Below are positions 32,566 through 46,660 of a stretch of DNA of 62,000 nucleotides, one piece after another. The notes under the pieces are model-generated. The model made no database searches and had not been told where the DNA came from. It was given only the letters and a program-made list of their open reading frames with translations. A program made the position numbers and the translations under genes. Every line of letters starts with the position of its first letter. The first letter of the stretch is position 1. The stretch lies in NCBI GenBank assembly GCA_009746045.1, contig RPFO01000164.1:938256-1000255 (forward strand). Direction: 5' to 3'. The DNA is from Mesostigma viride (Eukaryota > Streptophyta > Mesostigmatophyceae > Mesostigmatales > Mesostigmataceae).

Positions 32566-34709
32566 ATGCCATTCATGTTCGTAGACGGGCCATGATGACA
32601 CCATGGGAGCCTGAATCCTCATCATTAACTACATACATGCCATCCATGTACGTACACGGGCCATGATGACACCATGGGAGCCTGAATCCTCATCATTTAC
32701 TATTCCTTGACATCCATGTACGTAGGCCAGCCATGGAGACACCATGGGAGCCTGAATCCTCCTCATTAATTACATAAATGCCAACCATGTACGTAGACAA
32801 GCCATGATGACACCAATGGAGCCTGAATCCTCTTCATTTACTATTCCTTGACATCCATGTACGTAGACGGGCCATGATGACACCATGGGAGCCTGAATCC
32901 TCATCATTTATTACATAAATGCCATTCATGTACGTAGACGGGCCATGATGACACCATGGGAGCCTGAATCCTCATCATTAATTACATACATGCCATCCAT
33001 GTACGTAGGCCATGCAGCCATGATGACACCATGGGAGCCTAAATCCTCCTCATTAATTACATAAATGCCAACCATGTACGTAGACGGGCCATGATGACAC
33101 CATGGGAGCCTGAATCCTCATCATTTTTTTTTTCTTTGACATCCATGTACGTAGGCCAGCCATGATGACACCATGGGAGCCTGAATCCTCGTCATTTTTT
33201 TTTCTTTGACATCCATGTACGTAGACGGGCCATGATGACACCATGGGAGCCTTGAATCCTCATCATTAATTACATACATGCCATCCATGTACGTAGGCCA
33301 GCCATGATGACACCATGGGAGCCTAAATCCTCCTCATTAATTACATAAATGCCAACCATGTACATAGGCCAGCCATGGAGAGTCACACCATGGGAGCCTG
33401 AATCCTCCTCATTAATTACATACATGCCAACCATGTACGTAGACAAGCCATGATGACACCATGGGAGCCTGAATCCTCATCATTTACTTTTCCTTGACAT
33501 CCATGTACGTAGACGGGCCATGATGACACCATGGGAGCCTGAATCCTCATCATTAATAACATAAATGCCATCCATGTACGTAGGCCAGCCATGATGACAC
33601 CATGGGAGCCTAAATCCTCCTCATGAATTACATAAATGCCAACCATGTACGTAGACAAGCCATGATGACACCATGGGAGCCTGAATCCTAATCATTAATT
33701 ACATACATGCCATCCATGTACGTACACGGGCCATGATGACACCATGGGAGCCTAAATCCTCCTCATTTTTTTTTTCTTTGACATCCATGTACGTAGACGG
33801 GCCATGATGACACCATGGGAGCCTGAATCCTCATCATTAATTACATAAATGACATCCATGTACGTAGACAAGCCATGATGACACCAATGGAGCCTGAATC
33901 CTCATCATTAATTACATAAATGCCATCCATGTACGTACACAGGCGATGATGACACCATGGGAGCCTAAATCCTCCTCATGAATTACATAAATGCCAACCA
34001 TGATCATAGGCCAGCCATGGAGAGTCACACCATGGGAGCCTGAATCCTCCTCATTAATTACATACATGCCAACCATGTACGTAGACAAGCCATGATGACA
34101 CCATGGGAGCCTGAATCCTCATCATTTACTTTTCCTTGACATCCATGTACGTAGACGGGCCATGATGACACCATGGGAGCCTGAATCCTCATCATTAATA
34201 ACATAAATGCCATCCATGTACGTAGGCCAGCCATGATGACACCATGGGAGCCTGAATCCTCATCATTTACTATTCCTTGACATCCATGTACGTAGGCCAG
34301 CCATGGAGACACCATGGGAGCCTGAATCCTCCTCATTAATTACATAAATGCCAACCATGTACGTAGACAAGCCATGATGACACCATGGGAGCCTGAATCC
34401 TAATCATTTACTATTCCTTGACATCCATGTACGTAGACGGGCCATGATGACACCATGGGAGCCTGAATCCTCATCATTTACTATTCCTTGACATCCATGT
34501 ACGTAGGCCAGCCATGGAGACACCATGGGAGCCTGAATCCTCATCATTAATTACATACTTGCCATTCATGTACGTAGACAAGCCATGATGACACCATGGG
34601 AGCCTGAATCCTCATCATTTACTACTCCTTGACATCCATGTACGTAGGCCAGCCATGGAGACACCATGGGAGCCTGAATCCTCCTCATTAATTACATAAA
34701 TGCCAACCA
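32566..34709 (-). repeat. ~70 bp satellite, minus-oriented block 2
   Basis: Continues block 1 after the inserted elements. Same core and same three linker types, with rare point variants (for example CACCAATGGAGCC lacking one base of the NcoI-like CCATGG core). It ends at the orientation switch in ATGCCAACCAATGCTCCCATG. Confidence 0.95.
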
Positions 34710-37700
34710 ATGCTCCCATGGTGTCATCATGGCTTGTCTACGTACATGGATGGCATTTATGTAATTAATGATGAGGATTCAGGCTCCCATGGGGTCATCA
34801 TGGCTTGTCTACGTACATGGTTGGCATTTATGTAATTAATGAGGAGGATTCAGGCTCCCATGGTGTCTCCATGGCTGGCCTACGTACATGGATGGCATTT
34901 ATGTAATTAATGAGGAGGATTTAGGCTCCCATGGTGTCATCATGGCCCGTCTACGTACATGGATGGCCTTTATGTAAGTAATGATGAGGATTCAGGCTCC
35001 CATGGTGTCATCATGGCCCGTCTACGTACATGGATGTCAAGGAATAGTAAATGATGAGGATTCAGGCTCCCATGGTGTCTCCATGGTCCGTCTACGTACA
35101 TGAATGGCAAGTATGTAATTAATGATGAGGATTCAGGCTCCCATGGTGTCATCATGGCTGGCCTACGTACATGAATGGCATTTATGTAATTAATGATGAG
35201 GATTCAGGCTCCCATGGTGTCATCATGGCCCGTCTACGTACATGGATGGCATTTTTGTATATAATGATGAGGATTCAGGCTCCCATGGGGTCATCATGGC
35301 TTGTCTACGTACATGGTTGGCATTTATGTAATTAATGAGGAGGATTCAGGCTCCCATGGTGTCTCCATGGCTGGCCTACGTACATGGATGGCCTTTATGT
35401 AAGTAATGATGAGGATTCAGGCTCCCATGGTGTCATCATGGCCCGTCTACGTACATGGTTGGCATTTATGTAATTAATGAGGAGGATTCAGGCTCCCATG
35501 GTGTCATCATGGCCCGTCTACGTACATGGATGTCAAGGAATAGTAAATGATGAGGATTCAGGCTCCCATGGTGTCATCATGGCCCGTCTACGTACATGGA
35601 TGTCAAGGAATAGTAAATGATGAGGATTCAGGCTCCCATGGTGTCTCCATGGCCCGTCTACGTACATGAATGGCAAGTATGTAATTAATGATGAGGATTC
35701 AGGCTCCCATGGTGTCATCATGGCTGGCCTACGTACATGAATGGCATTTATGTAATTAATGATGAGGATTCAGGCTCCCATGGGGTCATCATGGCCCGTC
35801 TACGTACATGGATGGCATTTTTGTATATAATGATGAGGATTCAGGCTCCCATGGTGTCATCATGGCTTGTCTACGTACATGGATGGCATTTATGTAATTA
35901 ATGATGAGGATTCAGGCTCCCATGGTGTCTCCATGGCCCGTCTACGTACATGAATGGCAAGTATGTAATTAATGAGGAGGATTCAGGCTCCCATGGTGTC
36001 ATCATGGCCCGTGTACGTACATGGATGGCATGTATGTAGTTAATGATGAGGATTCAGGCTCCCATGGTGTCATCATGGCCCGTCTACGTACATGGATGGC
36101 ATTTATGTAATTAATGATGAGGATTCAGGCTCCCATGGTGTCATCATGGCTTGTCTACGTACATGGATGGCATTTATGTAATTAATGATGAGGATTCAGG
36201 CTCCCATGGTGTCTCCATGGCCCGTCTACGTACATGAATGGCAAGTATGTAATTAATGAGGAGGATTCAGGCTCCCATGGTGTCATCATGGCCCGTGTAC
36301 GTACATGGATGGCATGTATGTAATTAATGATGAGGATTCAGGCTCCCATGGTGTCATCATGGCCCGTCTACGTACATGGATGTCATTTATGTAATTAATG
36401 ATGAGGATTCAGGCTCCCATGGTGTCATCATGGCCCGTCTACGTACATGGATGTCAAAGAAAAAAAAAATGATGAGGATTCAGGCTCCCATGGGGTCATC
36501 ATGGCTTGTCTACGTACATGGATGGCATGTATGTAATTAATGAGGAGGATTCAGGCTCCCATGGTGTCTCCATGGCTGGCGTACGTACATGGATGGCCTT
36601 TATGTAAGTAATGATGAGGATTCAGGCTCCCATGGTGTCATCATGGCCCGTCTACGTACATGGTTGGCATTTATGTAATTAATGAGGAGGATTCAGGCTC
36701 CCATGGTGTCATCATGGCCCGTCTACGTACATGGATGTCAAGGAATAGTAAATGATGAGGATTCAGGCTCCCATGGTGTCATCATGGCCCGTCTACGTAC
36801 ATGGATGTCAAGGAATAGTAAATGATGAGGATTCAGGCTCCCATGGTGTCTCCATGGCCCGTCTACGTACATGAATGGCAAGTATGTAATTAATGATGAG
36901 GATTCAGGCTCCCATGGTGTCATCATGGCTGGCCTACGTACATGAATGGCATTTATGTAATTAATGATGAGGATTCAGGCTCCCATGGGGTCATCATGGC
37001 CCGTCTACGTACATGGATGGCATTTATGTATATAATGATGAGGATTCAGGCTCCCATGGTGTCATCATGGCTTGTCTACGTACATGGATGGCATTTATGT
37101 AATTAATGATGAGGATTCAGGCTCCCATGGTGTCTCCATGGCCCGTCTACGTACATGAATGGCAAGTATGTAATTAATGAGGAGGATTCAGGCTCCCATG
37201 GTGTCATCATGGCCCGTGTACGAACATGGATGGCATGTATGTAGTTAATGATGAGGATTCAGGCTCCCATGGTGTCATCATGGCCCGTCTACGTACATGG
37301 ATGGCATTTATGTAATTAATGAGGAGGATTCAGGCTCCCATGGTGTCATCATGGCTTGTCTACGTACATGGATGGCATTTATGTAATTAATGATGAGGAT
37401 TCAGGCTCCCATGGTGTCTCCATGGCCCGTCTACGTACATGAATGGCAAGTATGTAATTAATGAGGAGGATTCAGGCTCCCATGGTGTCATCATGGCCCG
37501 TGTACGTACATGGATGGCATGTATGTAATTAATGATGAGGATTCAGGCTCCCATGGTGTCATCATGGCCCGTCTACGTACATGGATGTCATTTATGTAAT
37601 TAATGATGAGGATTCAGGCTCCCATGGTGTCATCATGGCCCGTCTACGTACATGGATGTCAAAGAAAAAAAAATGATGAGGATTCAGGCTCCCATGGTGT

Positions 37701-40700
37701 CATCATGGCCCGTCTACGTACATGGATGTCAAGGAATAGTAAATGATGAGGATTCAGGCTCCCATGGTGTCTCCATGGTCCGTCTACGTACATGAATGGC
37801 AAGTATGTAATTAATGATGAGGATTCAGGCTCCCATGGTGTCATCATGGCTGGCCTACGTACATGAATGGCATTTATGTAATTAATGATGAGGATTCAGG
37901 CTCCCATGGTGTCATCATGGCCCGTCTACGTACATGGATGGCATTTTTGTATATAATGATGAGGATTCAGGCTCCCATGGGGTCATCATCGCTTGTCTAC
38001 GTACATGGTTGGCATTTATGTAATTAATGAGGAGGATTCAGGCTCCCATGGTGTCTCCATGGCTGGCCTACGTACATGGATGGCCTTTATGTAAGTAATG
38101 ATGAGGATTCAGGCTCCCATGGTGTCATCATGGCCCGTCTACGTACATGGTTGGCATTTATGTAATTAATGAGGAGGATTCAGGCTCCCATGGTGTCATC
38201 ATGGCCCGTCTACGTACATGGATGTCAAGGAATAGTAAATGATGAGGATTCAGGCTCCCATGGTGTCATCATGGCCCGTCTACGTACATGGATGTCAAGG
38301 AATAGTAAATGATGAGGATTCAGGCTCCCATGGTGTCTCCATGGCCCGTCTACGTACATGAATGGCAAGTATGTAATTAATGATGAGGATTCAGGCTCCC
38401 ATGGTGTCATCATGGCTGGCCTACGTACATGGTTGGCATTTATGTAATTAATGATGAGGATTCAGGCTCCCATGGGGTCATCATGGCCCGTCTACGTACA
38501 TGGATGGCATTTTTGTATATAATGATGAGGATTCAGGCTCCCATGGTGTCATCATGGCTTGTCTACGTACATGGATGGCATTTATGTAATTAATGATGAG
38601 GATTCAGGCTCCCATGGTGTCTCCATGGCCCGTCTACGTACATGAATGGCAAGTATGTAATTAATGAGGAGGATTCAGGCTCCCATGGTGTCATCATGGC
38701 CCGTGTACGTACATGGATGGCATGTATGTAGTTAATGATGAGGATTCAGGCTCCCATGGTGTCATCATGGCCCGTCTACGTACATGGATGGCATTTATGT
38801 AATTAATGATGAGGATTCAGGCTCCCATGGTGTCATCATGGCTTGTCTACGTACATGGATGGCATTTATGTAATTAATGATGAGGATTCAGGCTCCCATG
38901 GTGTCTCCATGGCCCGTCTACGTACATGAATGGCAAGTATGTAATTAATGAGGAGGATTCAGGCTCCCATGGTGTCATCATGGCCCGTCTACGTACATGG
39001 ATGTCATTTATGTAATTAATGATGAGGATTCAGGCTCCCATGGTGTCATCATGGCCCGTCTACGTACATGGATGTCAAAGAAAAAAAATGATGAGGATTC
39101 AGGCTCCCATGGGGTCATCATGGCTTGTCTACGTACATGGATGGCATGTATGTAATTAATGAGGAGGATTCAGGCTCCCATGGTGTCTCCATGGCTGGCC
39201 TACGTACATGAATGGCATTTATGTAATTAATGATGAGGATTCAGGCTCCCATGGTGTCATCATTGCCCGTGTACGTACATGGATGGCATTTTTGTATATA
39301 ATGATGAGGATTCAGGCTCCCATGGTGTCATCATGGCCCGTCTACGTACATGGATGGCATTTTTGTATATAATGATGAGGATTCAGGCTCCCATGGTGTC
39401 ATCATGGCTTGTCTACGTACATGGTTGGCATTTATGTCATTAATGAGGAGGATTCAGGCTCCCATGGTGTCTCCATGGCTGGCCTACGTACATGGATGGC
39501 ATTTATGTAATTAATGATGAGGATTCAGGCTCCCATGGTGTCATCATTGCCCGTGTACGTACATGGATGGCATTTTTGTAATTAATGATGAGGATTCAGG
39601 CTCCCATGGTGTCATCATGGCCCGTCTACGTACATGGATGGCATTTATGTAATTAATGATGAGGATTCAGCCTCCCATGGTGTCATCATCGCCCGTCTAC
39701 GTACATGGATGGCATGTATTTTTTTAATGATGAGGATTCAGGCTCCCATGGTGTCATCATGGCCCGTCTACGTACATGGTTGGCATTTATGTAATTAATG
39801 AGGAGGATTCAGGCTCCCATGGTGTCATCATGGCCCGTCTACGTACATGGATGTCAAGGAATAGTAAATGATGAGGATTCAGGCTCCCATGGTGTCATCA
39901 TGGCTTGTCTACGTACATGGTTGGCATTTATGTAACCTGAATCCTCTCATAAAAAAAATGAAGAGGATTCAGGCTCCATTGGTGTCATCATGGCTGGCCT
40001 ACGTACATGGATGTCCAGGAATAGTAAATTATGAGGATTCAGGCTCCCATGGTGTCATCATGGCTTGTCTACGTACATGGTTGGCATTTATGTAATTAAT
40101 GAGGAGGATTCAGGCTCCCATGGTGTCATCATGGCCCGTCTACGTACATGGATGTCATTTATGTAATTAATGATGAGGATTCAGGCTCCCATGGTGTCAT
40201 CATGGCCCGTCTACGTACATGGATGTCAAAGAAAAAAAAATGATGAGGATTCAGGCTCCCATGGGGTCATCATGGCTTGTCTACGTACATGGATGGCATG
40301 TATGTAATTAATGATGAGGATTCAGGCTCCCATGGTGTCTCCATGGCCCGTCTACGTACATGAATGGCAAGTATGTAATTAATGATGAGGATTCAGGCTC
40401 CCATGGTGTCATCATGGCTGGCCTACGTACATGAATGGCATTTATGTAATTAATGATGAGGATTCAGGCTCCCATGGGGTCATCATGGCCCGTCTACGTA
40501 CATGGATGGCATTTTTGTATATAATGATGAGGATTCAGGCTCCCATGGTGTCATCATGGCTTGTCTACGTACATGGATGGCATTTATGTAATTAATGATG
40601 AGGATTCAGGCTCCCATGGTGTCATCATGGCCCGTCTACGTACATGGATGTCAAGGAATAGTAAATGATGAGGATTCAGGCTCCCATGGTGTCTCCATGG

Positions 40701-42546
40701 CCCGTCTACGTACATGAATGGCAAGTATGTAATTAATGATGAGGATTCAGGCTCCCATGGTGTCATCATGGCCCGTCTACGTACATGGATGTCATTTATG
40801 TAATTAATGATGAGGATTCAGGCTCCCATGGTGTCATCATGGCCCGTCTACGTACATGGATGTCAAAGAAAAAAAAAATGATGAGGATTCAGGCTCCCAT
40901 GGGGTCATCATGGCTTGTCTACGTACATGGATGGCATGTATGTAATTAATGATTAGGATTCAGGCTCCCATGGTGTCATCATGGCTTGTCTACGTACATG
41001 GTTGGCATTTATGTAATTAATGAAGAGGATTCAGGCTCCCATGGTGTCTCCATGGCTGGCCTACGTACATGGATGTCAAGGAATAGTAAATGATGAGGAT
41101 TCAGGCTCCCATGGGGTCATCATGGCTTGTCTACGTACATGGATGGCATGTATGTAATTAATGAGGAGGATTCAGGCTCCCATGGTGTCTCCATGGCTGG
41201 CCTACGTATGTACATGGATGTCAAGGAAAACAAAATGATGAGGATTCAGGCTCCCATGGTGTCATCATGGCCCGTCTACGTACATGGTTGGCATTTATGT
41301 AATTAATGAGGAGGATTCAGGCTCCCATGGTGTCTCCATGGCTGGCCTACGTACATGGATGGCATTTATGTATTTAATGATGAGGATTCAGGCTCCCATG
41401 GTGTCATCATGGCTTGTCTACCTACATGGTTGGCATTTATGTAACCTGAATCCTCTCATAAAAAAAATGAAGAGGATTCAGGCTCCATTGGTGTCATCAT
41501 GGCTGGCCTACGTACATGGATGTCAAGGAATAGTAAATGATGAGGATTCAGGCTCCCATGGTGTCATCATGGCTTGTCTACGTACATGGTTGGCATTTAT
41601 GTAATGAATGTGGAGGATTCAGGCTCCCATGGTGTCTCCATGGCTGGCCTACGTACATGGATGGCATTTATGTAATTAATGAGGAGGATTTAGGCTCCCA
41701 TGGTGTCATCATCGCCCGTCTACGTACATGGATGGCATTTATGTAATTAATGATGAGGATTCAGGCTCCCATGGTGTCATCATGGCCCGTCTACGTACAT
41801 GGATGTCATTTATGTAATTAATGATGAGGATTCAGGCTCCCATGGTGTCGTCATGGCCCGTCTACGTACATGGATGTCAAAGAAAAAAAAAATGATGAGG
41901 ATTCAGGCTCCCATGGGGTCATCATGGCCCGTCTACGTACATGGATGTCAAGGAATAGTAAATGATGAGGATTCAGGCTCCCATGGTGTCTCCATGGCTG
42001 GCCTACGTATGTACATGGATGTCAAAGAAAACAAAATGATGAGGATTCAGGCTCCCATGGTGTCATCATGGCCCGTCTACGTACATGGATGTCAAGGAAT
42101 AGTAAATGATGAGGATTCAGGCTCCCATGGTGTCATCATGGCCTGTCTACGTACATGGATGGCATGTATGTAATTAATGATGAGGATTCAGGCTCCATTG
42201 GTGTCATCATGGCTTGTCTACGTATGTACATGGATGTCAAAGAAAAAAAAATGATGAGGATTCAGGCTCCCATGGTGTCATCATGGCTTGTCTACGTACA
42301 TGGTTGGCATTTATGTAATTAATGAGGAGGATTCAGGCTCCCATGGTGTCTCCATGGCTGGCCTACGTACATGGATGGCATTTATGTATTTAATGATGAG
42401 GATTCAGGCTCCCATGGTGTCATCATGGCTTGTCTACCTACATGGTTGGCATTTATGTAACCTGAATCCTCTCATAAAAAAAATGAAGAGGATTCAGGCT
42501 CCATTGGTGTCATCATGGCTGGCCTACGTACATGGATGTCAAGGAA
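34710..42546 (+). repeat. ~70 bp satellite, plus-oriented block 1
   Basis: About 110 units with core GAGGATTCAGGCTCCCATGG and TGTCATCATGG, the reverse complement of the left blocks. Higher-order structure is visible. Multi-unit stretches recur: a three-unit segment encoding the same 62-codon minus frame occurs at 35533, 36738, 37659 and 38225. Larger blocks (for example around 35950-36470 and 37130-37680) are near copies. All ORFs here are by-products of the repeat. Confidence 0.96.
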
Positions 42547-44509
42547 TCGGGGTTCTTTGAACGGAGTTTCTTCTATACGTGAATGCGGGAACAAGAGGCC
42601 GCTGGATGAGCGGCTTATAGGTCGCAGTGTTTATTCGTAGCTGTTTGGCTAGAGCTTTTGTGATTAGTAGATGCAATATAGTGCATGGTTGAAAAATGAA
42701 TTAAATAAAATGTGCGTTCCGCGCTTGGGTTGATTATACCCGGGCGGAACGGGGCGTGAGGTGCAGTGCCCCTGAAAAGAACAACCTACGCATTATTTAA
42801 TACTAGCCGTGCAGATTCGGGATATTCTACCCCCGGTCTGTACGGTTAGCGTCTTACTAGCATCCACTAAACATAAGGGTTTAATGACGTCAGTTAGCTA
42901 GGGATAAGGGAGGTTTTGCGACTAAAAGCCGCTCTGGCTGGTTTTGTCGGCCTCTTTCTTTGCTCGTTGTCGTTGCGGCGGCAGCCGCAGCTATGGGTGC
43001 TGCGGAGCAAAATCCCAAAAGCACTGGTTGCACTGACCACTTGGCCAGTGGTGAGACTTCCAGTTGTTAACCGGCCAGGCGTAGTTCCTCGCCCGGTTAA
43101 CTAAAAGAAAAGAAAAAGATTACCTCCGGTCCGCACCTTTTCCCCAGCTTGGGGTCTTTGGTGGGCCGGATGCCGTGACAGGTGCTCAACTGTCGCTTGG
43201 TCGGCCCAGTGCGCGAGCTGGTGCTCCGTACCTGGGGATGCTTGCACCCCGGGTTGGAGCCGGATGGCTGGCACTGGCGACCCGTGTCTCGGTTCGCGGC
43301 CTGCGGCTTTTTCTTCGGAAATTGCTGCTGGCCAGCAAACTTTGCAATTGCCTTCCGCCGAGGGGGGGGTGGTTGGGGCTGGGGACGGCGATGGGAAAAG
43401 CGTCTAAGCTAGAAATTTTTTCCCCACGCATAGAAACCTCGGGGGGGAATGCGGTCTTGGCTGAACGGACTCTCGTTCAGCCAGGTGCCTGGGGCTGTGG
43501 CCTCGGGCATCCGGGCTGGCGGGGCCTGGGCTAGGTCCACGTTTTTTCTCGAAGCACCCCGGGTCTATGGGGAGACGGCCATAGCGGTACCGACTCGGGG
43601 CCCCGAGAGGGGTCATGATAGGCTGGCCGTGCGCAATCGCAGTGCAAATGCGCTGGGCCTTTTTGGGCCTGGCCATGCATCCACAGCCGCCGGGCACACG
43701 CCTCCCGATGTGGGGGGCTCCCGTTTTGCGGCAGGGCGGTCACTTGTGACAACGAGCAAGGTGGAGTGCGGCTTCAAGGGAAAGCCAGGGCGGGGGTGAT
43801 TGGGCAACGTACTTCATGAAGGGCCTTGAACGGCGTGCCTCCGGGCATGTCAATTAGTGTCACATGTATGCTTCCACTTATTGTTTTAATGAAGATGCTG
43901 GTTTTTGTGGGAGCTACGTGGGACATGAATCGGGGTTCTTTGAACGGAGTTTCTTCTATACGTGAATGCGGGAACAAGAGGCCGCTGGATGAGCGGCTTA
44001 TAGGTCGCAGTGTTTATTCGTAGCTGTTTGGCTAGAGCTTTTGTGATTAGTAGATGCAATATAGTGCATGGTTGAAAAATGAATTAAATAAAATGTGCGT
44101 TCCGCGCTTGGGTTGATTATACCCGGGCGGAACGGGGCGTGAGGTGCAGTGCCCCTGAAAAGAACAACCTACGCATTATTTAATACTAGCCGTGCAGATT
44201 CGGGATATTCTACCCCCGGTCTGTACGGTTAGCGTCTTACTAGCATCCACTAAACATAAGGGTTTAATGACGTCAGTTAGCTAGGGATAAGGGAGGTTTT
44301 GCGACTAAAAGCCGCTCTGGCTGGTTTTGTCGGCCTCTTTCTTTGCTCCCCACCCACCCACCCTTGTCTTGGTTGCCTCTAGGGCAACGTACTTCATGAA
44401 GGGCCTTGAACGGCGTGCCTCCGGGCATGTCAATTAGTGTCACATGTATGCTTCCACTTATTGTTTTAATGAAGATGCTGGTTTTTGTGGGAGCTACGTG
44501 GGACATGAA
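42547..44509 (+). mobile_element. Non-autonomous split-direct-repeat element, copy 2 (intact, 1963 bp)
   Basis: A1 42547-42965, internal region 42966-43801, B1 43802-43929, A2 43930-44348, linker 44349-44381, B2 44382-44509. It has the same total length as copy 1. Flanks TCAAGGAA and TAGTAAATG rejoin to give the normal satellite linker, so no bases were duplicated or lost. Both A repeats carry GGTCGCAGTGTTTATTCG where both A repeats of copy 1 carry GGTCGTAGTGTTTACTCG. This shows that the two A repeats are copied from one template during transposition. No protein of its own was recognised. Confidence 0.88.
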
Positions 44510-45775
44510 TAGTAAATGATGAGGATTCAGGCTCCCATGGTGTCTCCATGGCTGGCCTACGTACATGGATGGCATTTATGTATTTAATGATGAGGATTCA
44601 GGCTCCCATGGTGTCATCATGGCTTGTCTACCTACATGGTTGGCATTTATGTAATTAATGAGGAGGATTTAGGCTCCCATGGTGTCATCATCGCCCGTCT
44701 ACGTACATGGATGGCATTTATGTAATTAATGATGAGGATTCAGGCTCCCATGGTGTCATCATGGCCCGTCTACGTACATGGATGTCAAGGAATAGTAAAT
44801 GATGAGGATTCAGGCTCCCATGGTGTCTCCATGGCCCGTCTACGTACATGAATGGCAAGTATGTAATTAATGATGAGGATTCAGGCTCCCATGGTGTCAT
44901 CATGGCCCGTCTACGTACATGGATGTCATTTATGTAATTAATGATGAGGATTCAGGCTCCCATGGTGTCATCATGGCCCGTCTACGTACATGGATGTCAA
45001 AGAAAAAAAAATGATGAGGATTCAGGCTCCCATGGGGTCATCATGGCTTGTCTACGTACATGGATGGCATGTATGTAATTAATGAGGAGGATTCAGGCTC
45101 CCATGGTGTCTCCATGGCTGGCCTACGTACATGGATGTCAAGGAATAGTAAATCATGAGGATTCAGGCTCCCATGGTGTCATCATGGCCCGTCCACGTAC
45201 ATGGATGTCAAGGAATAGTAAATGATGAGTATTCAGGCTCCCATGGTGTCATCATGGCCTGTCTACGTACATGGATGGCATGTATGTAATTAATGATGAG
45301 GATTCAGGCTCCATTGGTGTCATCATGGCTGGCCTACGTATGTACATGGATGTCAAAGAAAACAAAATGATGAGGATTCAGGCTCCCATGGTGTCATCAT
45401 GGCCCGTCTACGTACATGGATGTCAAGGAATAGTAAATGATGAGGATTCAGGCTCCCATGGTGTCATCATGGCCCGTCTACGTACATGGATGTCAAGGAA
45501 TAGTAAATGATGAGGATTCAGGCTCCCATGGTGTCATCATGGCCTGTCTACGTACATGGATGGCATGTATGTAATTAATGATGAGGATTCAGGCTCCATT
45601 GGTGTCATCATGGCTGGCCTACGTATGTACATGGATGTCAAAGAAAACAAAATGATGAGGATTCAGGCTCCATTGGTGTCATCATGGCCCGTCTACGTAC
45701 ATGGGTGGCATTTATGTATTTAATGATGAGGATTTAGGCTCCCATGGGGTCATCATGGCTTGTCTACGTACATGG
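44510..45775 (+). repeat. ~70 bp satellite, plus-oriented block 2
   Basis: Continuation of the array after element copy 2. It ends at TACATGGAGTCATATTGA, followed by unique DNA. A ~300 bp segment (about 45210-45390) is repeated at about 45520-45660. Confidence 0.95.
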
Positions 45776-46030
45776 AGTCATATTGATTCATGGAACAATG
45801 AGATACCATTCTTAATTGAAAATTGTTCTTGATACTTTCACATGCATGCCCGGAATCGTGAATTTGTGCGGGTTTCCATGATGACAATCCTCATTGAATT
45901 CTTGAGCACACAATATTGAGCAATTTAGGGGCACTTCGGCAATGTTGACCATTTTCATTCATGATAAAATTAACATTTAATGCAATAAATACATATTCCA
46001 CTCATTTTAATAAACCATGCAAAAACTTTA
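45776..46030. other. Unassigned AT-rich spacer inside the giant element
   Basis: Unique sequence without a counterpart in the left half. No gene was seen. Confidence 0.4.
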
Positions 46031-46480
46031 CAAGCACGCTCAAGCTAGGGGTGGGCTGGCATGCACGCGTGGGTGTGGGGGTGGGCTGGCATGCATGCGT
46101 GGGTGTGGGGGTGGGCTAGCCTGCATGCGTGGGTGTGTGGGGGGCTGGCATGCATGCGTGGGTGTGTGTGGGGGGCTAGCATGCATGCGTAAGTGTGGGG
46201 GGGGCTGGCATGCATGCGTGGGTGTGTATGGGGGCTGGCATGCATGCGTGGGTGTGTGTGTGGGGCTAGCATGCATGCGTGGGTGTGGGGGGGGCTGTCA
46301 TGCATGCGTGGGTGTGGGGGGGGCTGGCATGCATGCGTGGGTGTGTGGGGGGCTAGCATGCATGCGTGGGTGTGGGGGTGGGCTAGCATGCATGCGTGGG
46401 TGTGAGTGTGGGCTAGCATGCATGCGTGGGTGTGGGGGTGGGCTAGCATGCATGCGTGGGTGTGGGGGGGGCTAGCACGC
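46031..46480. repeat. GGCATGCATGCGTGGGTGTG minisatellite
   Basis: About 15 units of 28-31 bp. Each has CTGGCATGCATGCGT or CTAGCATGCATGCGT followed by GGGTGTG and a variable G/T run. The alternating purine-pyrimidine GCATGCATGCGTG core could favour Z-DNA (inference). Frames through it are artefacts. Confidence 0.95.
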
Positions 46481-46660
46481 CCCACCCCTCCATCGGCACA
46501 GCCAGCCTTGTGAGTCTACCCTTAACAACAAGGCTGGTAGGACGACACGCCTGAGCAGCATATGTCATGCCTATCTCAGGCTAATAATGTGTGATTTTGT
46601 GCCAACAACCAAGTTGTTCCACCCAACAACACATTATAAACCCTCTTCCAAAATGCCCAA

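Noticed and set aside
34710-42546. CRISPR-like regular repeat array
   Set aside because: Spacers are a few recurring cassettes rather than unique sequences, the units are head-to-tail satellite, and the context is eukaryotic.
33053-45510. Many recurrent 60-124 codon frames
   Set aside because: Periodic translations of the ~70 bp satellite. They recur on both strands and depend on unit length.
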